A stretch of 64,000 bases of DNA from Streptococcus suis YS56 (GCF_000440115.1 NZ_ALMY01000029.1:1-64000), one strand, 5' to 3'. Positions 53,023-62,186 are shown, counted from the stretch's first letter. Made by a program: numbers and translations. Notes: a model not told the origin generated them from the letters alone.

Positions 53023-54615
53023 ATGAAAAAAATCATCTATCAATTGCGGTTTGTTATTGCCATTCAGTTGGTTTTCCATATCTTATATAGTTTGACCAAT
53101 GTCGTATTGCCCGAGTTAAATAAGTATCTTTTTGACCATATTTTTCAGATGGGCTGGACAGGGCTTGTCTGGCTCTTGTTGGCCTACGCTTTGACCATCA
53201 TTACCAATTCAGTCTTTCAGTACATTTCTCAGGTTTATGAGTGGAAGGTGTCTCAGGGCTTCTATGTCAATGCTAAAAAAGGCCTGGCAAACCGCTTGTT
53301 ATCACAGCCTTTATCCAAATTTTCAGAGAAGAATGTTTCTGCCTATTTGTCCATTTTTGATAACGATTTGGAAACCATTGAGGAGAGTTATCTGAGTCCT
53401 CTCATGGACATTATCCGTTCTAGCTTGAGCATGCTCATCTATGCGGCATCCCTCTTTCTCTTTGTTCATCCCCTGGTTGCGGTTGGGATTATTCTGTCGT
53501 CTGCCTTGGCGGTTTTCATTCCCAAGTGGATTTCTGGTCCTCTTTCTCAGCGGCAGCGGGCATTTTTACAGAGTTTGGAAAGTTATTTTCAGGTGGTGAC
53601 TGACCTCTTTTCTGCTAAGAACCGTGTTAATACCGAAACTTTCGGCTCCATCAGCCATGTCCACCATCGGTCAGTAGAAGAAAGTGAGCAAGCCCGTTTT
53701 CGCTTTGGGCAATTCAAAACCCTGGCCAATGTTGTCAATGGATTTTCCATGTTTTTGGTGCAATTAACAGCTTTTGGCTTGGTCGGCTACCTCTTGCTGC
53801 AAAAAGAGTTGACCATCGGTGCTGCCATTGCGACTTTTAGCTATGTTGAAAATTTCATCTATCCTATGAAATACATCCTCTTGGATGTCAATTATATCCA
53901 TTCGACCAAGGAAACGGTTGCCAACCTAGAAGACTATCTTGCTGGTCCGGTCTTGCCTGAGCAAGTGCCAAGCTATCCCAATATGACAGCCTTGGAAGTG
54001 AAAGATGTAGCTTATCATGTGGGAGAATTAGCGGTCACCGATTTTTCCTATCGGTTTGACAAGGGGAAAAAGTATGCCATCATTGGTCCGTCAGCCAGCG
54101 GAAAATCCACTTTTCTACGAGTGTTGGCAGGAGAACTAGCTCTGGACAAGGGAAGTGTTTCCTATCTGGAACATGATGTTTTGCATGAAATGGAAGCGGC
54201 TACCGCCTTCTATCTCAGCCAGTTTGAGCATCTTTACCATACCGATTTTGAAAACAATGTGTCTGTTTTTGGAACCTATGAGAAGGGAAGAGATGTCATG
54301 CTTGGCTTGTTAAGGAGCTTGCCAACGAGTTTACAGGACACCTTGCGTACAACAACAGACCCCAGTCTCTTGAGTGGTGGCGAGAAAAATGTCCTGTGTC
54401 TGCTCCGTGCCCTGATGAGTGGCAAGGACATCTTACTCTTGGATGAACCGACCGCCCATTTAGACCCTGCCCTGACCAAGCAGGTCTTGACCCACCTCTT
54501 GCAGTTGGAGGACAAACTCATCATCACCATCTTGCATGAATCAGACCCAGCTATCCTAGATATGTTTGACATAGTCTTGGAAATGCGTGACGGGAAATTG
54601 AGTGAGAAGATATAA
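53023..54615 (+). CDS. ABC transporter, fused permease/ATPase (second of pair)
   Basis: 530 aa from the ATG with AGGAGGAG upstream. Transmembrane domain 1-300, ATPase with Walker A GPSASGKST, signature LLSGGEKNVL and Walker B ILLLDEPTAHLD. Together with the preceding gene it probably forms one exporter. No bacteriocin precursor gene adjoins it in the window. Confidence 0.82.
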   Translation: MKKIIYQLRFVIAIQLVFHILYSLTNVVLPELNKYLFDHIFQMGWTGLVWLLLAYALTIITNSVFQYISQVYEWKVSQGFYVNAKKGLANRLLSQPLSKFSEKNVSAYLSIFDNDLETIEESYLSPLMDIIRSSLSMLIYAASLFLFVHPLVAVGIILSSALAVFIPKWISGPLSQRQRAFLQSLESYFQVVTDLFSAKNRVNTETFGSISHVHHRSVEESEQARFRFGQFKTLANVVNGFSMFLVQLTAFGLVGYLLLQKELTIGAAIATFSYVENFIYPMKYILLDVNYIHSTKETVANLEDYLAGPVLPEQVPSYPNMTALEVKDVAYHVGELAVTDFSYRFDKGKKYAIIGPSASGKSTFLRVLAGELALDKGSVSYLEHDVLHEMEAATAFYLSQFEHLYHTDFENNVSVFGTYEKGRDVMLGLLRSLPTSLQDTLRTTTDPSLLSGGEKNVLCLLRALMSGKDILLLDEPTAHLDPALTKQVLTHLLQLEDKLIITILHESDPAILDMFDIVLEMRDGKLSEKI

Positions 54616-54617
54616 AA

Positions 54618-54653
54618 ATGACCCCAAGCCATCAACTTTGACTTGGGGGTATT
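54618..54653 (+). terminator. Terminator, left partner of a matching pair
   Basis: ACCCCAAG-CCATCAACTTTGA-CTTGGGGGT then ATTT. Nearly the same hairpin occurs at 55382-55415, so the TA pair between is bracketed by related terminators. Confidence 0.65.
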
Positions 54654-54664
54654 TAGCGAATATC

Positions 54665-54714
54665 TTGACCAACTTCTGAAAAAGGGGTAAACTGTATGTA
54701 CAAAATGTCTATAC
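54665..54714 (+). promoter_or_regulatory. Promoter and operator of the third TA pair
   Basis: TTGACC (54665-54670), 17-nt spacer, TAAACT (54688-54693), followed by GTAT...ATAC inverted ends (54694-54714) that may be the antitoxin operator. Confidence 0.55.
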
Positions 54715-54730
54715 AAAGGAGTTGAGAATA

Positions 54731-55024
54731 ATGGGAGCAACACAACAGGTAAACTTTAGGGCAGATTCATTTTATTATCAGCAGACAAAGGAGCTATTAG
54801 CAGGAGAAAGCATGACAGTTTCAGATGTGCTGAATGCGACCTTGAGAAAAATTGCGACAGGTACTATTGATGCCCAAGAATTTGTTACAAAAGACGATAG
54901 GGAGGATAGCAACAAGATTGCTTTTGAAGAGTTAAAGAAAGAAATCTTGTTAGGGCATCAGGATATTCTAGCAGGTAAGACAAGTTCTCTCGTGGCTGTC
55001 AGAGAGGAATTTGGCCTTGACTGA
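54731..55024 (+). CDS. RelB/DinJ-like antitoxin
   Basis: 97 aa from the ATG with AAGGAG upstream. N-terminal ATQQVNFRADSFYYQQTKEL then SMTVSDVLNATLRKIATG fits a RelB-type ribbon-helix-helix domain; acidic helical C-terminus. Its last codons overlap the toxin gene. Distantly related in layout to the pair at 42041. Confidence 0.8.
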   Translation: MGATQQVNFRADSFYYQQTKELLAGESMTVSDVLNATLRKIATGTIDAQEFVTKDDREDSNKIAFEELKKEILLGHQDILAGKTSSLVAVREEFGLD

Positions 55025-55352
55025 TAAGAAAAAATATGAGCTTGTTATTTCTGATAGAGCCAAACAGGATTTGCAGGCTATATATGATTACATCCTGATC
55101 AATTTTTACAGCCAACAAGCAGCGGATAGCAAAATTGATTTGATATTGACGGCTTTGGAAATGTTAGAGCTATTCCCTGAAGTCTGTCCCTTGGTATCTA
55201 GCAGAGGATTTGGCAACCTAACTGCCGATGGAAAGTCCTACCGCTATATGCCGATAGAACATTATCTCGTTTTTTATTTCATAGAGGGCTATCAGGTTTT
55301 TGTAGCCCGTATCTTGCATTCAAAGCAAAACTGGATAACATTACTTAAATGA
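55017..55352 (+). CDS. RelE/ParE-superfamily toxin
   Basis: 111 aa from a TTG 9 bases after GAGAGG; an earlier TTG at 55011 is too close to that site. Core pattern SDRAKQDLQAIYDYILINF, ALEMLELFPEVCPLVSS and YLVFYFIEGYQVFVARILHSKQNW is RelE/ParE-like. Coupled to the antitoxin by overlap. Target unknown. Confidence 0.8.
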   Translation: MTDKKKYELVISDRAKQDLQAIYDYILINFYSQQAADSKIDLILTALEMLELFPEVCPLVSSRGFGNLTADGKSYRYMPIEHYLVFYFIEGYQVFVARILHSKQNWITLLK

Positions 55353-55381
55353 TTTGAAGCCAAATAACTTGCATAAAGTAT

Positions 55382-55415
55382 CACCCCAAGCTAGTAATTC
55401 TGACTTGGGGTTCTT
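55382..55415 (+). terminator. Terminator, right partner of a matching pair
   Basis: ACCCCAAG-CTAGTAATTCTGA-CTTGGGGT then TCTT. Resembles 54618-54653 in arms and part of the loop. Confidence 0.7.
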
Positions 55416-55420
55416 CATTT

Positions 55421-55526
55421 ATCGTCATTTAGTTTATCTTTTATTACGTCGTTAACTCACCTTGCCTAACTCCAGTTATGCCTGCGGCTCGTTGCCTAGT
55501 ACTAAAAGTAAACTAAAAGACTATAT
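55421..55526. repeat. Terminal-inverted-repeat element B, copy 3
   Basis: 106 bp; ends ATCGTCATTTAGTTTATC and AAACTAAAAGACTATAT. Interior matches copies at 17030 and 24453. It ends two bases from the tRNA 3' end. Confidence 0.75.
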
Positions 55527-55528
55527 CA

Positions 55529-55610
55529 TGCGGAGGAAGGGATTTGAACCCTCACACCCGATGGGCACATGCGCCTGAAGCATGCGTGTCTGCCGTTCCA
55601 CCACCTCCGC
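55529..55610 (-). tRNA. tRNA-Leu (anticodon CAG)
   Basis: Minus strand. Acceptor arms GCGGAGG/CCTCCGC pair fully. Anticodon stem CATGC/GCATG closes a seven-base loop TTCAGGC with anticodon CAG; a class II variable arm follows, then GGTTCAAATCC as T-loop. The CCA end is not encoded. A TATAAT box lies about 20 bp upstream of the 5' end. Confidence 0.93.
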
Positions 55611-55705
55611 TTGCTTTTTATTATACTATTTTTACATTGAAATGACTAGAGTAAAGTGTAAAATCTCAGAGTCTGAGTAAAAGACCATCCTACTTCATAA
55701 GGTTA

Positions 55706-55903
55706 GTGTCAACATCTCAGCGCAGTGGTTGATTGCTCCAACAATCAGATTGATTGTTGGAGGTAGGAGATAAGATTTGCAAAGCAAATCTCAGCAGTTC
55801 GTGTTTTACACTCCAAATCTAACCATTACGACTGTTGCGAACAAAGTTCGCCTTATCTCCAACCTCAAACTGTCTCCCAGACAGTTTGAGCTGTGCGGGG
55901 GTG
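55706..55903. repeat. Dispersed hairpin repeat A, copy 2
   Basis: 198 bp matching 2532-2730. Palindromes: CCAACAATCA/TGATTGTTGG (55738-55760), AGATTTGCAAAGCAAATCT, and CTCAAACTGTC/GACAGTTTGAG (55864-55890). First and third arms differ from copy 1 on both sides yet still pair. A further hairpin TGAAACAGTCT/AGACTGTTTCA follows at about 55909-55936. Confidence 0.75.
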
Positions 55904-56058
55904 GGACTGAAACAGTCTGGGAATAGACTGTTTCAGCTCAACAACTTGAAACGTGAAATGGGTGACACACTCTTTTATTAAGGTTCGAGTTCTTTCCTGC
56001 TCCTTTTTTCCTAGGAAATTTGGTATAATAGGAACAAGTACACACAAAGGAGTCTTCA

Positions 56059-56934
56059 TTGCAAGGAAGAATTATCAAGGCCTTGGCTGGTTTTTACTAT
56101 GTCGAGGCGGATGGACAGATTTATCAAACCAGAGCCAGAGGAAATTTTCGTAAGAAGGGACAAACGCCCTATGTGGGTGATTTTGTGGACTTTTCTGCGG
56201 AGGAAAATTCAGAAGGCTATATATTAAAGATTCATGAGCGGAAAAATAGTCTGGTTCGCCCTCCTATCGTCAATATCGATCAGGCGGTGGTTATCATGTC
56301 GGCCAAGGAACCTGATTTTAATGCCAATCTACTGGATCGTTTCCTAGTTCTCCTTGAACAGAAGGATATGGATCCCATTATCTATATCTCTAAGATGGAC
56401 TTGGTGGAAGATTGGGCGGAGATGGATGCCTTCAAGACTATCTATGAGAAAATTGGCTATCCATTTGTCTATAGTTTGGAGGAATTGACACCATTATTGC
56501 AGGATAAGGTGACGGTCTTTATGGGGCAGACAGGGGTTGGTAAGTCGACTCTTCTCAATCGGATTGCACCAGAATTAGCCTTGGAAACAGGGGCGATTTC
56601 AGATAGTCTGGGGCGGGGTCGCCATACCACTCGTGCGGTCAGTTTCTACAATGTCTTCGGTGGGAAAATTGCGGATACGCCAGGTTTTTCATCCCTAGAC
56701 TATGAAGTCAAGGAGGCAGAGGCTCTGACAGATTGTTTCCCAGAAATTGCGGAAGCCAGCCAGGACTGCAAATTTAGGACCTGTACCCATACCCATGAGC
56801 CGGATTGTGCGGTCAAGGAAGCTGTTGCCAGCTCTGCCATTTCCCAAAGTCGCTTTGACAATTACCTGCAGTTCTTGAGCGAGATCCAGAACCTGCGGGA
56901 AACCTATACCAAAGTTAGTAAAAAATTCAAATAG
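56059..56934 (+). CDS. rsgA: Ribosome small subunit GTPase A
   Basis: 291 aa circularly permuted GTPase acting in 30S maturation. N-terminal OB fold, G4-like YISKMDLV (about 110-117), G1 [15 protein letters not shown] (about 155-169), G3 DTPGFSSLD, and a C-terminal zinc site ([14 protein letters not shown]). TTG start behind AAGGAG. First gene of the rsgA-rpe-thiN-rmuC-yhaM run. Confidence 0.95.
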   Translation: MQGRIIKALAGFYYVEADGQIYQTRARGNFRKKGQTPYVGDFVDFSAEENSEGYILKIHERKNSLVRPPIVNIDQAVVIMSAKEPDFNANLLDRFLVLLEQKDMDPIIYISKMDLVEDWAEMDAFKTIYEKIGYPFVYSLEELTPLLQDKVTVFMGQTGVGKSTLLNRIAPELALETGAISDSLGRGRHTTRAVSFYNVFGGKIADTPGFSSLDYEVKEAEALTDCFPEIAEASQDCKFRTCTHTHEPDCAVKEAVASSAISQSRFDNYLQFLSEIQNLRETYTKVSKKFK

Positions 56935-56948
56935 AAAGTTGGTGCCCT

Positions 56949-57608
56949 ATGTCACACTATAAGATTGCACCGTCCATTTTGGCGGCAGATTATGCGAATT
57001 TTGAAAGTGAGCTCAAGCGTCTGGAAGATGCGGGAGTGGACTACGTCCATATCGATGTCATGGACGGTCACTTTGTGCCAAATATCAGTTTTGGAGCGGA
57101 TGTGGTAGCTGCCATGCGTCCGCATAGTAAGCTGGTCTTTGACTGTCACCTCATGGTGTCCAATCCTGAAAACCATATTGAGACCTTTGCCCGTGCAGGT
57201 GCAGATATCTTGACCATTCATGCGGAGGCGACCGTTCATCTGCATGGAACCTTGCAAAAAATCCGTGCTGCTGGCATGAAGGTTGGGGTGGTCATCAATC
57301 CGGGAACACCGCTTGTGACTATTGAGCCAGTGCTGAACTTGGTGGATCAGGTCCTTCTGATGACAGTCAACCCAGGTTTTGGTGGACAAGCCTATATTCC
57401 AGAAGTGGCTGAGAAGATTGCGGATTTGGTTAAATTGCGTGAGGCCAAGGGCTTGAACTTTGACATCGAAGTGGACGGCGGGATTGACGACAAGACCATT
57501 CATTCAGCCAAAAATGCGGGTGCCAATGTCTTTGTGGCTGGTTCCTACCTCTTCAAAGGAGACTTGGATGCCAACGTTGCCAAACTGAGAGCAGCCCTCA
57601 ATGATTAA
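56949..57608 (+). CDS. rpe: Ribulose-phosphate 3-epimerase
   Basis: 219 aa TIM barrel, pentose phosphate pathway. PSILAADYANFESELKRL (8-25), HIDVMDGHFVPNISFG (metal ligands, about 34-49), MTVNPGFGGQ and DGGIDDKT. Overlaps thiN by 8 bp. Confidence 0.96.
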   Translation: MSHYKIAPSILAADYANFESELKRLEDAGVDYVHIDVMDGHFVPNISFGADVVAAMRPHSKLVFDCHLMVSNPENHIETFARAGADILTIHAEATVHLHGTLQKIRAAGMKVGVVINPGTPLVTIEPVLNLVDQVLLMTVNPGFGGQAYIPEVAEKIADLVKLREAKGLNFDIEVDGGIDDKTIHSAKNAGANVFVAGSYLFKGDLDANVAKLRAALND

Positions 57609-58233
57609 GATTGCTGTCATTGCAGGCGGTTCCTTTGACTGCCTTCCTGAGCCTGCCGACCTCTATGTGGGGGTAGATGCAGGCTCTCTTCGTCTTCTGG
57701 ACCACTCCCTGCCTCTTGACTGGGCTATCGGTGATTTTGACTCGGTGACCTCTGAGGAGTTGGGGCAGATAAGGGAGATGGCAGAGTGGTTTCTGCGAGC
57801 TCCTGTTGAAAAAGATGATACAGATTTGGAGCTGGCTTTAAAGGAAATCTTCAAGGCCTATCCGCAGGCCCAGGTTCGCATATATGGAGCTTTGGGTGGC
57901 CGCATGGACCACATGATGGCCAATCTCTTTCTGGCTGCAGAGCCTGACTTGGCTGCCTTTATGGAGCAGATCGAATTGGTGGACAGTCAGAACATCGTCC
58001 GATTTCGACCTGCAGGTCAGCACCGTTTGTCACCGATTGCTGGTATGAAGTACATTTCCTTTATGCCGTCGGACCAGAGTCGCCTGACCATTCGTCATGC
58101 CAAGTACCCGCTGGATGCCAGCAATTATTTTTTCAAAAAATGCTATTCCTCTAACGAATTTATAGATAGAGATATAGACATTCAACTGGATCAGGGCTAC
58201 GTGGTCCTGATCTACAGTAAGGACAAGGATTAG
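57601..58233 (+). CDS. thiN: Thiamine pyrophosphokinase
   Basis: 210 aa. Transfers pyrophosphate from ATP to thiamine. VGVDAGSLRLLD (about 23-34), AIGDFDSVT (about 42-50), PVEKDDTDLELAL and GALGGRMDHMMANL are family marks. Sits between rpe and rmuC with overlap or zero spacing. Confidence 0.93.
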   Translation: MIKIAVIAGGSFDCLPEPADLYVGVDAGSLRLLDHSLPLDWAIGDFDSVTSEELGQIREMAEWFLRAPVEKDDTDLELALKEIFKAYPQAQVRIYGALGGRMDHMMANLFLAAEPDLAAFMEQIELVDSQNIVRFRPAGQHRLSPIAGMKYISFMPSDQSRLTIRHAKYPLDASNYFFKKCYSSNEFIDRDIDIQLDQGYVVLIYSKDKD

Positions 58234-59472
58234 ATGGATATTGTATTACTTATTTTGCTGATACTGGTCTTGCTTGCCTTGGTTTTTCTTTATGGAAAAT
58301 GGCAGAGCTTGACCCTGCTTTTGCAAGATCAAGCCGAAGATACAGCAGACAACTTGTCTGACCAGCTCAGCTATCAACTAGAAAACGCAACTCTCAAACA
58401 GCAGCAGGCCATTCATCAGGAGGTGGAAAGACTCCGCACGGAGCTTTACCAACAGCTAACTGACATTCGCCAAGAGCTGAGTAAGAGCCACCTGGAAACG
58501 CGAGATGCTACCGACCGCCGTTTGCAGGCCATTCAGGAGTCAAATGAAAAACGCCTGGAAGAAATGCGGCAGACGGTTGAGGAAAAGCTGGAGAAAACCC
58601 TGCAAACCCGCCTACAAGCCTCCTTTGAAACGGTGTCCAAGCAGTTGGAATCGGTCAATCGTGGTCTGGGTGAAATGCAGACGGTGGCGCGTGATGTGGG
58701 CAGTCTTAACAAGGTTCTGTCTGGTACCAAAACCCGTGGCATCATGGGTGAGTTGCAGCTGGGACAGATTATCGAGGATATTTTAACACCTAGCCAATAT
58801 GAGCGAGAGTTTGCCACGGTTTCAGGCTCTAGTGAGCGTGTGGAGTATGCGGTCAAGCTACCAGGACGGACCGAGGGAGACTATATCTATCTGCCGATTG
58901 ACTCCAAGTTTCCGCTGGCGGATTACTACCGCTTGGAAGATGCTTATGAAAGTGGGGATAAGGACCAGATTGACCTCCATCGCAAAAATCTCTTGGCGGC
59001 TATCAAGCGCTTTGCCAAGGACATTCAGAGCAAGTACCTCAATCCGCCTGAAACCACCAACTTTGGTGTCTTGTTCTTGCCGACCGAAGGGCTGTATTCA
59101 GAAGTGGTCCGCAATCCGATTTTCTTTGATGAGCTTCGCCGTCAGGAAAATATCGTAGTAGCAGGACCGACCACCCTGTCTGCCTTGCTCAATTCCCTCT
59201 CCGTCGGCTTTAAGACCCTCAACATTCAACGGTCGGCCGATGATATTTCCAAAGTCTTGGGCAATGTCAAGCTGGAATTTGGCAAGTTTTCTGACCTCTT
59301 GCTTAAGGCTCAGAAACAACTCAATCAAGCCAGCAGCAATATTGACAAACTCCTAACAACTCGCACCAACGCTATCGAGCGTAGTCTTCGTACCATTGAC
59401 CTGTACGAAGATGACCAAACCAAGGGACTGCTTGGCCTGTCCCCATTAGATGAGGAAGACAATGAAAATTAA
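58234..59472 (+). CDS. rmuC: DNA recombination protein RmuC
   Basis: 412 aa. One N-terminal transmembrane helix (LLILLILVLLALVFLYGKW), a long coiled coil (about 30-140) and the C-terminal RmuC domain with LPIDSKFPLADYYRL and VLFLPTEGLYSEV. Thought to be a nuclease-like protein limiting inversions. Starts immediately after the thiN stop. Confidence 0.93.
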   Translation: MDIVLLILLILVLLALVFLYGKWQSLTLLLQDQAEDTADNLSDQLSYQLENATLKQQQAIHQEVERLRTELYQQLTDIRQELSKSHLETRDATDRRLQAIQESNEKRLEEMRQTVEEKLEKTLQTRLQASFETVSKQLESVNRGLGEMQTVARDVGSLNKVLSGTKTRGIMGELQLGQIIEDILTPSQYEREFATVSGSSERVEYAVKLPGRTEGDYIYLPIDSKFPLADYYRLEDAYESGDKDQIDLHRKNLLAAIKRFAKDIQSKYLNPPETTNFGVLFLPTEGLYSEVVRNPIFFDELRRQENIVVAGPTTLSALLNSLSVGFKTLNIQRSADDISKVLGNVKLEFGKFSDLLLKAQKQLNQASSNIDKLLTTRTNAIERSLRTIDLYEDDQTKGLLGLSPLDEEDNEN

Positions 59473-60403
59473 CCAAATGAAAAAAGATGAATTCTTCGAA
59501 GGATTCTATCTCATCAAGAATGCAGATGTCCGTCAAACACGAGCTGGCAAAGACTACCTTGCTCTGACCTTCCAGGATGATACGGGTGAGATTGAAGGCA
59601 AGGTCTGGGATGCCCAACCAGGGAAAATCAAGGATTTTACTGCTGGGACAGTTGTTCACGTGCAGGGACGCCGTGAGGTTTATAACAATACCCCGCAAGT
59701 CAATCAATTGATTCTCCGTTTGCCAAAAGCTGGCGAACCAAACGACCCTGCTGATTTCAAGGAAAAGCCACCTGTGGATGTTAAGGACACCAAGGACTAT
59801 CTGAGTCAGATGATTTTCCGTATTGAAAATGCCACTTGGCAGCGGATTGTCCGTGCTCTTTACAGCAAGTACGACAAGGAGTTTTATTCCTATCCAGCTG
59901 CCAAGACCAATCACCATGCCTTCTATTCAGGCTTGTCCTTCCATACGGCGACCATGGTTCGTTTGGCTGATAAAATTGGTGACATCTATCCCCAGCTCAA
60001 TAAGAGCCTGCTCTTTGCAGGGATTATGCTCCACGACCTAGCCAAGGTGATTGAGCTGACGGGTCCTGATAACACAGGCTACACTGTCCGTGGCAATCTG
60101 ATTGGGCACATTTCCTTGATTGATGAAGAGATTACCAAGGTCTTGATGGAATTGGGCATCGATGACAGTCTTGAGGAAGTGACTGTTCTGCGTCACGTTA
60201 TCCTCAGCCACCACGGCCTCTTGGAATATGGTAGCCCTGTCCGTCCGCAGATTATGGAGGCGGAAATCCTCCACATGATTGACAATATCGATGCGGAAAT
60301 GATGATGATGCTATCGACCTTGGACAAGGTCGGCCCAGGCGAGATGACCAATCGTATCTTTGCCATGGACAACCGTGCCTTCTATAAGCCCAACATCGAC
60401 TGA
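59462..60403 (+). CDS. yhaM: 3'-5' exoribonuclease YhaM
   Basis: 313 aa. N-terminal OB-fold (ADVRQTRAGKDYLALTFQDD) and an HD domain: NHHAFYSGLSFHTATM (about 152-167), GIMLHDLAKV and VLRHVILSHHG. Known as a Mn-dependent exonuclease trimming RNA ends in Firmicutes. ATG at 59462 follows GAGGAAG; overlaps rmuC by 11 bp. Confidence 0.93.
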   Translation: MKINQMKKDEFFEGFYLIKNADVRQTRAGKDYLALTFQDDTGEIEGKVWDAQPGKIKDFTAGTVVHVQGRREVYNNTPQVNQLILRLPKAGEPNDPADFKEKPPVDVKDTKDYLSQMIFRIENATWQRIVRALYSKYDKEFYSYPAAKTNHHAFYSGLSFHTATMVRLADKIGDIYPQLNKSLLFAGIMLHDLAKVIELTGPDNTGYTVRGNLIGHISLIDEEITKVLMELGIDDSLEEVTVLRHVILSHHGLLEYGSPVRPQIMEAEILHMIDNIDAEMMMMLSTLDKVGPGEMTNRIFAMDNRAFYKPNID

Positions 60404-61281
60404 TGGTAGTTAGGATAGTGTCTCGACAGCCCCTCACTAAAGGCTGGTCCACGGACCAAAAGTACAAGGTCCAGCTAGAAGATGGTCGTTTTGGTCTGTT
60501 GAGAATAGCAGAGCGGCCAGCCTATGAGGCTAAGCGATTAGAGTATCAGTTAGTTGAAAACCTGTTTGGTCTAGGTTTGCCTGTGGCAGAGCCACTAAGT
60601 TTTTGGGCGGATGACTTGTCAGTCTACACCCTCTATGAATGGGTGGAGGGTCAGGACATGAATGAAGTGGTTTCCAGCCTGTCTGAGTCAGTCTTATATG
60701 ATTTGGGCTGCCAGTCAGGGCAGTTCTTACGAACCTTACATGCACTGCCGATTGATCAAGGTCAGCGAGACTGGAATAGCTTTTATCAGGACAAGATTGA
60801 CAGCAAACTAGAAGCCTATCAAGCAGCCAGCCATTCCTATCCAAATGGTCAAGCCATGATAGACTTTGTCCACGCCAACCGTCACTTGCTTGAAGGACGA
60901 CCGATTGCCTACCATCATGGTGATTTTCATACAGGGAATTTTCTACTGGGAAGAGATGGAAAACTAAAAATCTTAGACTTTGATCGCTACGATATAGGAG
61001 ACCCCTGGGAAGAATTCAACCGTTCGATTTTCACGGCTGATTTGTCGCCAGCCTTTGCGCGTGGTCAGTTGGATGCCTACTTTGAAGGCGCTATTCCAGA
61101 GGAATTTTGGAGACTCATGGCTCTTTATGTAACAGTAAATAGTCTAGGCGCTCTTTCTTGGGCAGAGCGCGTAGATCCCCTACAAATCCCCTTGATGCAG
61201 GAACAGGCGGCCACCATCTCAGAATGGTATGCGGACTTTACTCGCTGGATTCCAACGTGGTATCTACAAGTTTATAGCTAA
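60403..61281 (+). CDS. Aminoglycoside phosphotransferase-fold kinase
   Basis: 292 aa. APH-type kinase: catalytic loop YHHGDFHTGNFLLG (about 167-180) and metal motif KILDFDRYDIGDPWEEF (about 187-203). Overlaps yhaM by one base (TGATG). Similar proteins are found in housekeeping operons and may act on sugars or amino alcohols; antibiotic resistance cannot be inferred. Confidence 0.82.
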   Translation: MVVRIVSRQPLTKGWSTDQKYKVQLEDGRFGLLRIAERPAYEAKRLEYQLVENLFGLGLPVAEPLSFWADDLSVYTLYEWVEGQDMNEVVSSLSESVLYDLGCQSGQFLRTLHALPIDQGQRDWNSFYQDKIDSKLEAYQAASHSYPNGQAMIDFVHANRHLLEGRPIAYHHGDFHTGNFLLGRDGKLKILDFDRYDIGDPWEEFNRSIFTADLSPAFARGQLDAYFEGAIPEEFWRLMALYVTVNSLGALSWAERVDPLQIPLMQEQAATISEWYADFTRWIPTWYLQVYS

Positions 61282-61284
61282 ATA

Positions 61285-61326
61285 CGAAAAAGCGAACTTT
61301 TTCAAGAAAAAAAGGTTCGCTTTTTG
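61285..61326 (+). terminator. Terminator of the rsgA run
   Basis: AAAAAGCGAAC...GGTTCGCTTTTT around a 16-nt A/T-rich loop. Confidence 0.8.
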
Positions 61327-61339
61327 TGTTTTTATGTGC

Positions 61340-61345
61340 TATAAT
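61340..61345 (+). promoter_or_regulatory. -10 box of purR
   Basis: TATAAT about 27 bp before the purR start; -35 not convincing. Confidence 0.45.
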
Positions 61346-61371
61346 AGGAAAAAGCCAAAAAGGAGAACAAT

Positions 61372-62184
61372 ATGAAATTAAGAAGAAGTGAGCGTATGGT
61401 TGTCATTTCCAATTACCTCATCAACCACCCTTATGAATTAACTAGTTTGAATACCTTTGCGGAAAAGTATGAATCTGCCAAGTCATCTATCTCAGAGGAT
61501 ATTGCCATCATTAAAAAGGCTTTTGAGGAAAGCTCTATCGGGCATATTGAAACCATTACTGGTGCCAGTGGAGGAGTTGTTTTTACTCCATCGATCTCTA
61601 AGGCAGAGTCTATCGAGATCGCACAATCCCTTCGTGACCAAATGGCTGAAAGCAACCGTATCTTGCCAGGTGGCTATATCTACTCGTCTGATTTGTTATC
61701 TACCCCACATATTTTGAAAAATGTTGGTCGCATTATTGCCAATGCCTTCAAAGAAGAAAAAATCGATGCGGTCATGACGGTTGCGACTAAGGGTGTTCCG
61801 TTGGCCAATGCCGTTGCCAATGTCCTTAATGTTCCCTTTGTCATTGTGCGTCGTGATTTGAAAATCACAGAAGGTTCAACCGTTTCTGTCAACTATGTGT
61901 CAGGATCTAGCGACCGTATTGAAAAGATGTTCCTGTCTAAGCGTAGTTTGAAGGCAGGAAGCCGTGTCTTGATCGTCGATGACTTCTTGAAAAATGGTGG
62001 TACCATCAATGGTATGATTAGCCTCTTATCTGAGTTTGACTCAACATTGGTAGGCGTTGCTGTCTTTGCAGAAAACCAAAAAGGTGACCGCAACGTAGCT
62101 AACTACAAATCCCTGCTAGCTGTGACAGACATCAATGTCAAAGACAATAAGGTCGATGTGGAATTGGGAAATATTTTTGACTAG
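61372..62184 (+). CDS. purR: Pur operon regulator PurR
   Basis: 270 aa. N-terminal winged helix (RRSERMVVISNYLINHPYEL, SAKSSISEDIAIIKKAF) and a phosphoribosyltransferase-type effector domain with the PRPP motif VLIVDDFLKNGGT (about 202-214). In Lactococcales it activates or represses purine genes according to PRPP. ATG behind AAGGAG. Monocistronic. Confidence 0.95.
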   Translation: MKLRRSERMVVISNYLINHPYELTSLNTFAEKYESAKSSISEDIAIIKKAFEESSIGHIETITGASGGVVFTPSISKAESIEIAQSLRDQMAESNRILPGGYIYSSDLLSTPHILKNVGRIIANAFKEEKIDAVMTVATKGVPLANAVANVLNVPFVIVRRDLKITEGSTVSVNYVSGSSDRIEKMFLSKRSLKAGSRVLIVDDFLKNGGTINGMISLLSEFDSTLVGVAVFAENQKGDRNVANYKSLLAVTDINVKDNKVDVELGNIFD

Positions 62185-62186
62185 TA

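Noticed and set aside
60403..61281. Aminoglycoside resistance gene
   Set aside because: The fold is shared with many metabolic kinases, and the gene is embedded in a conserved housekeeping operon.
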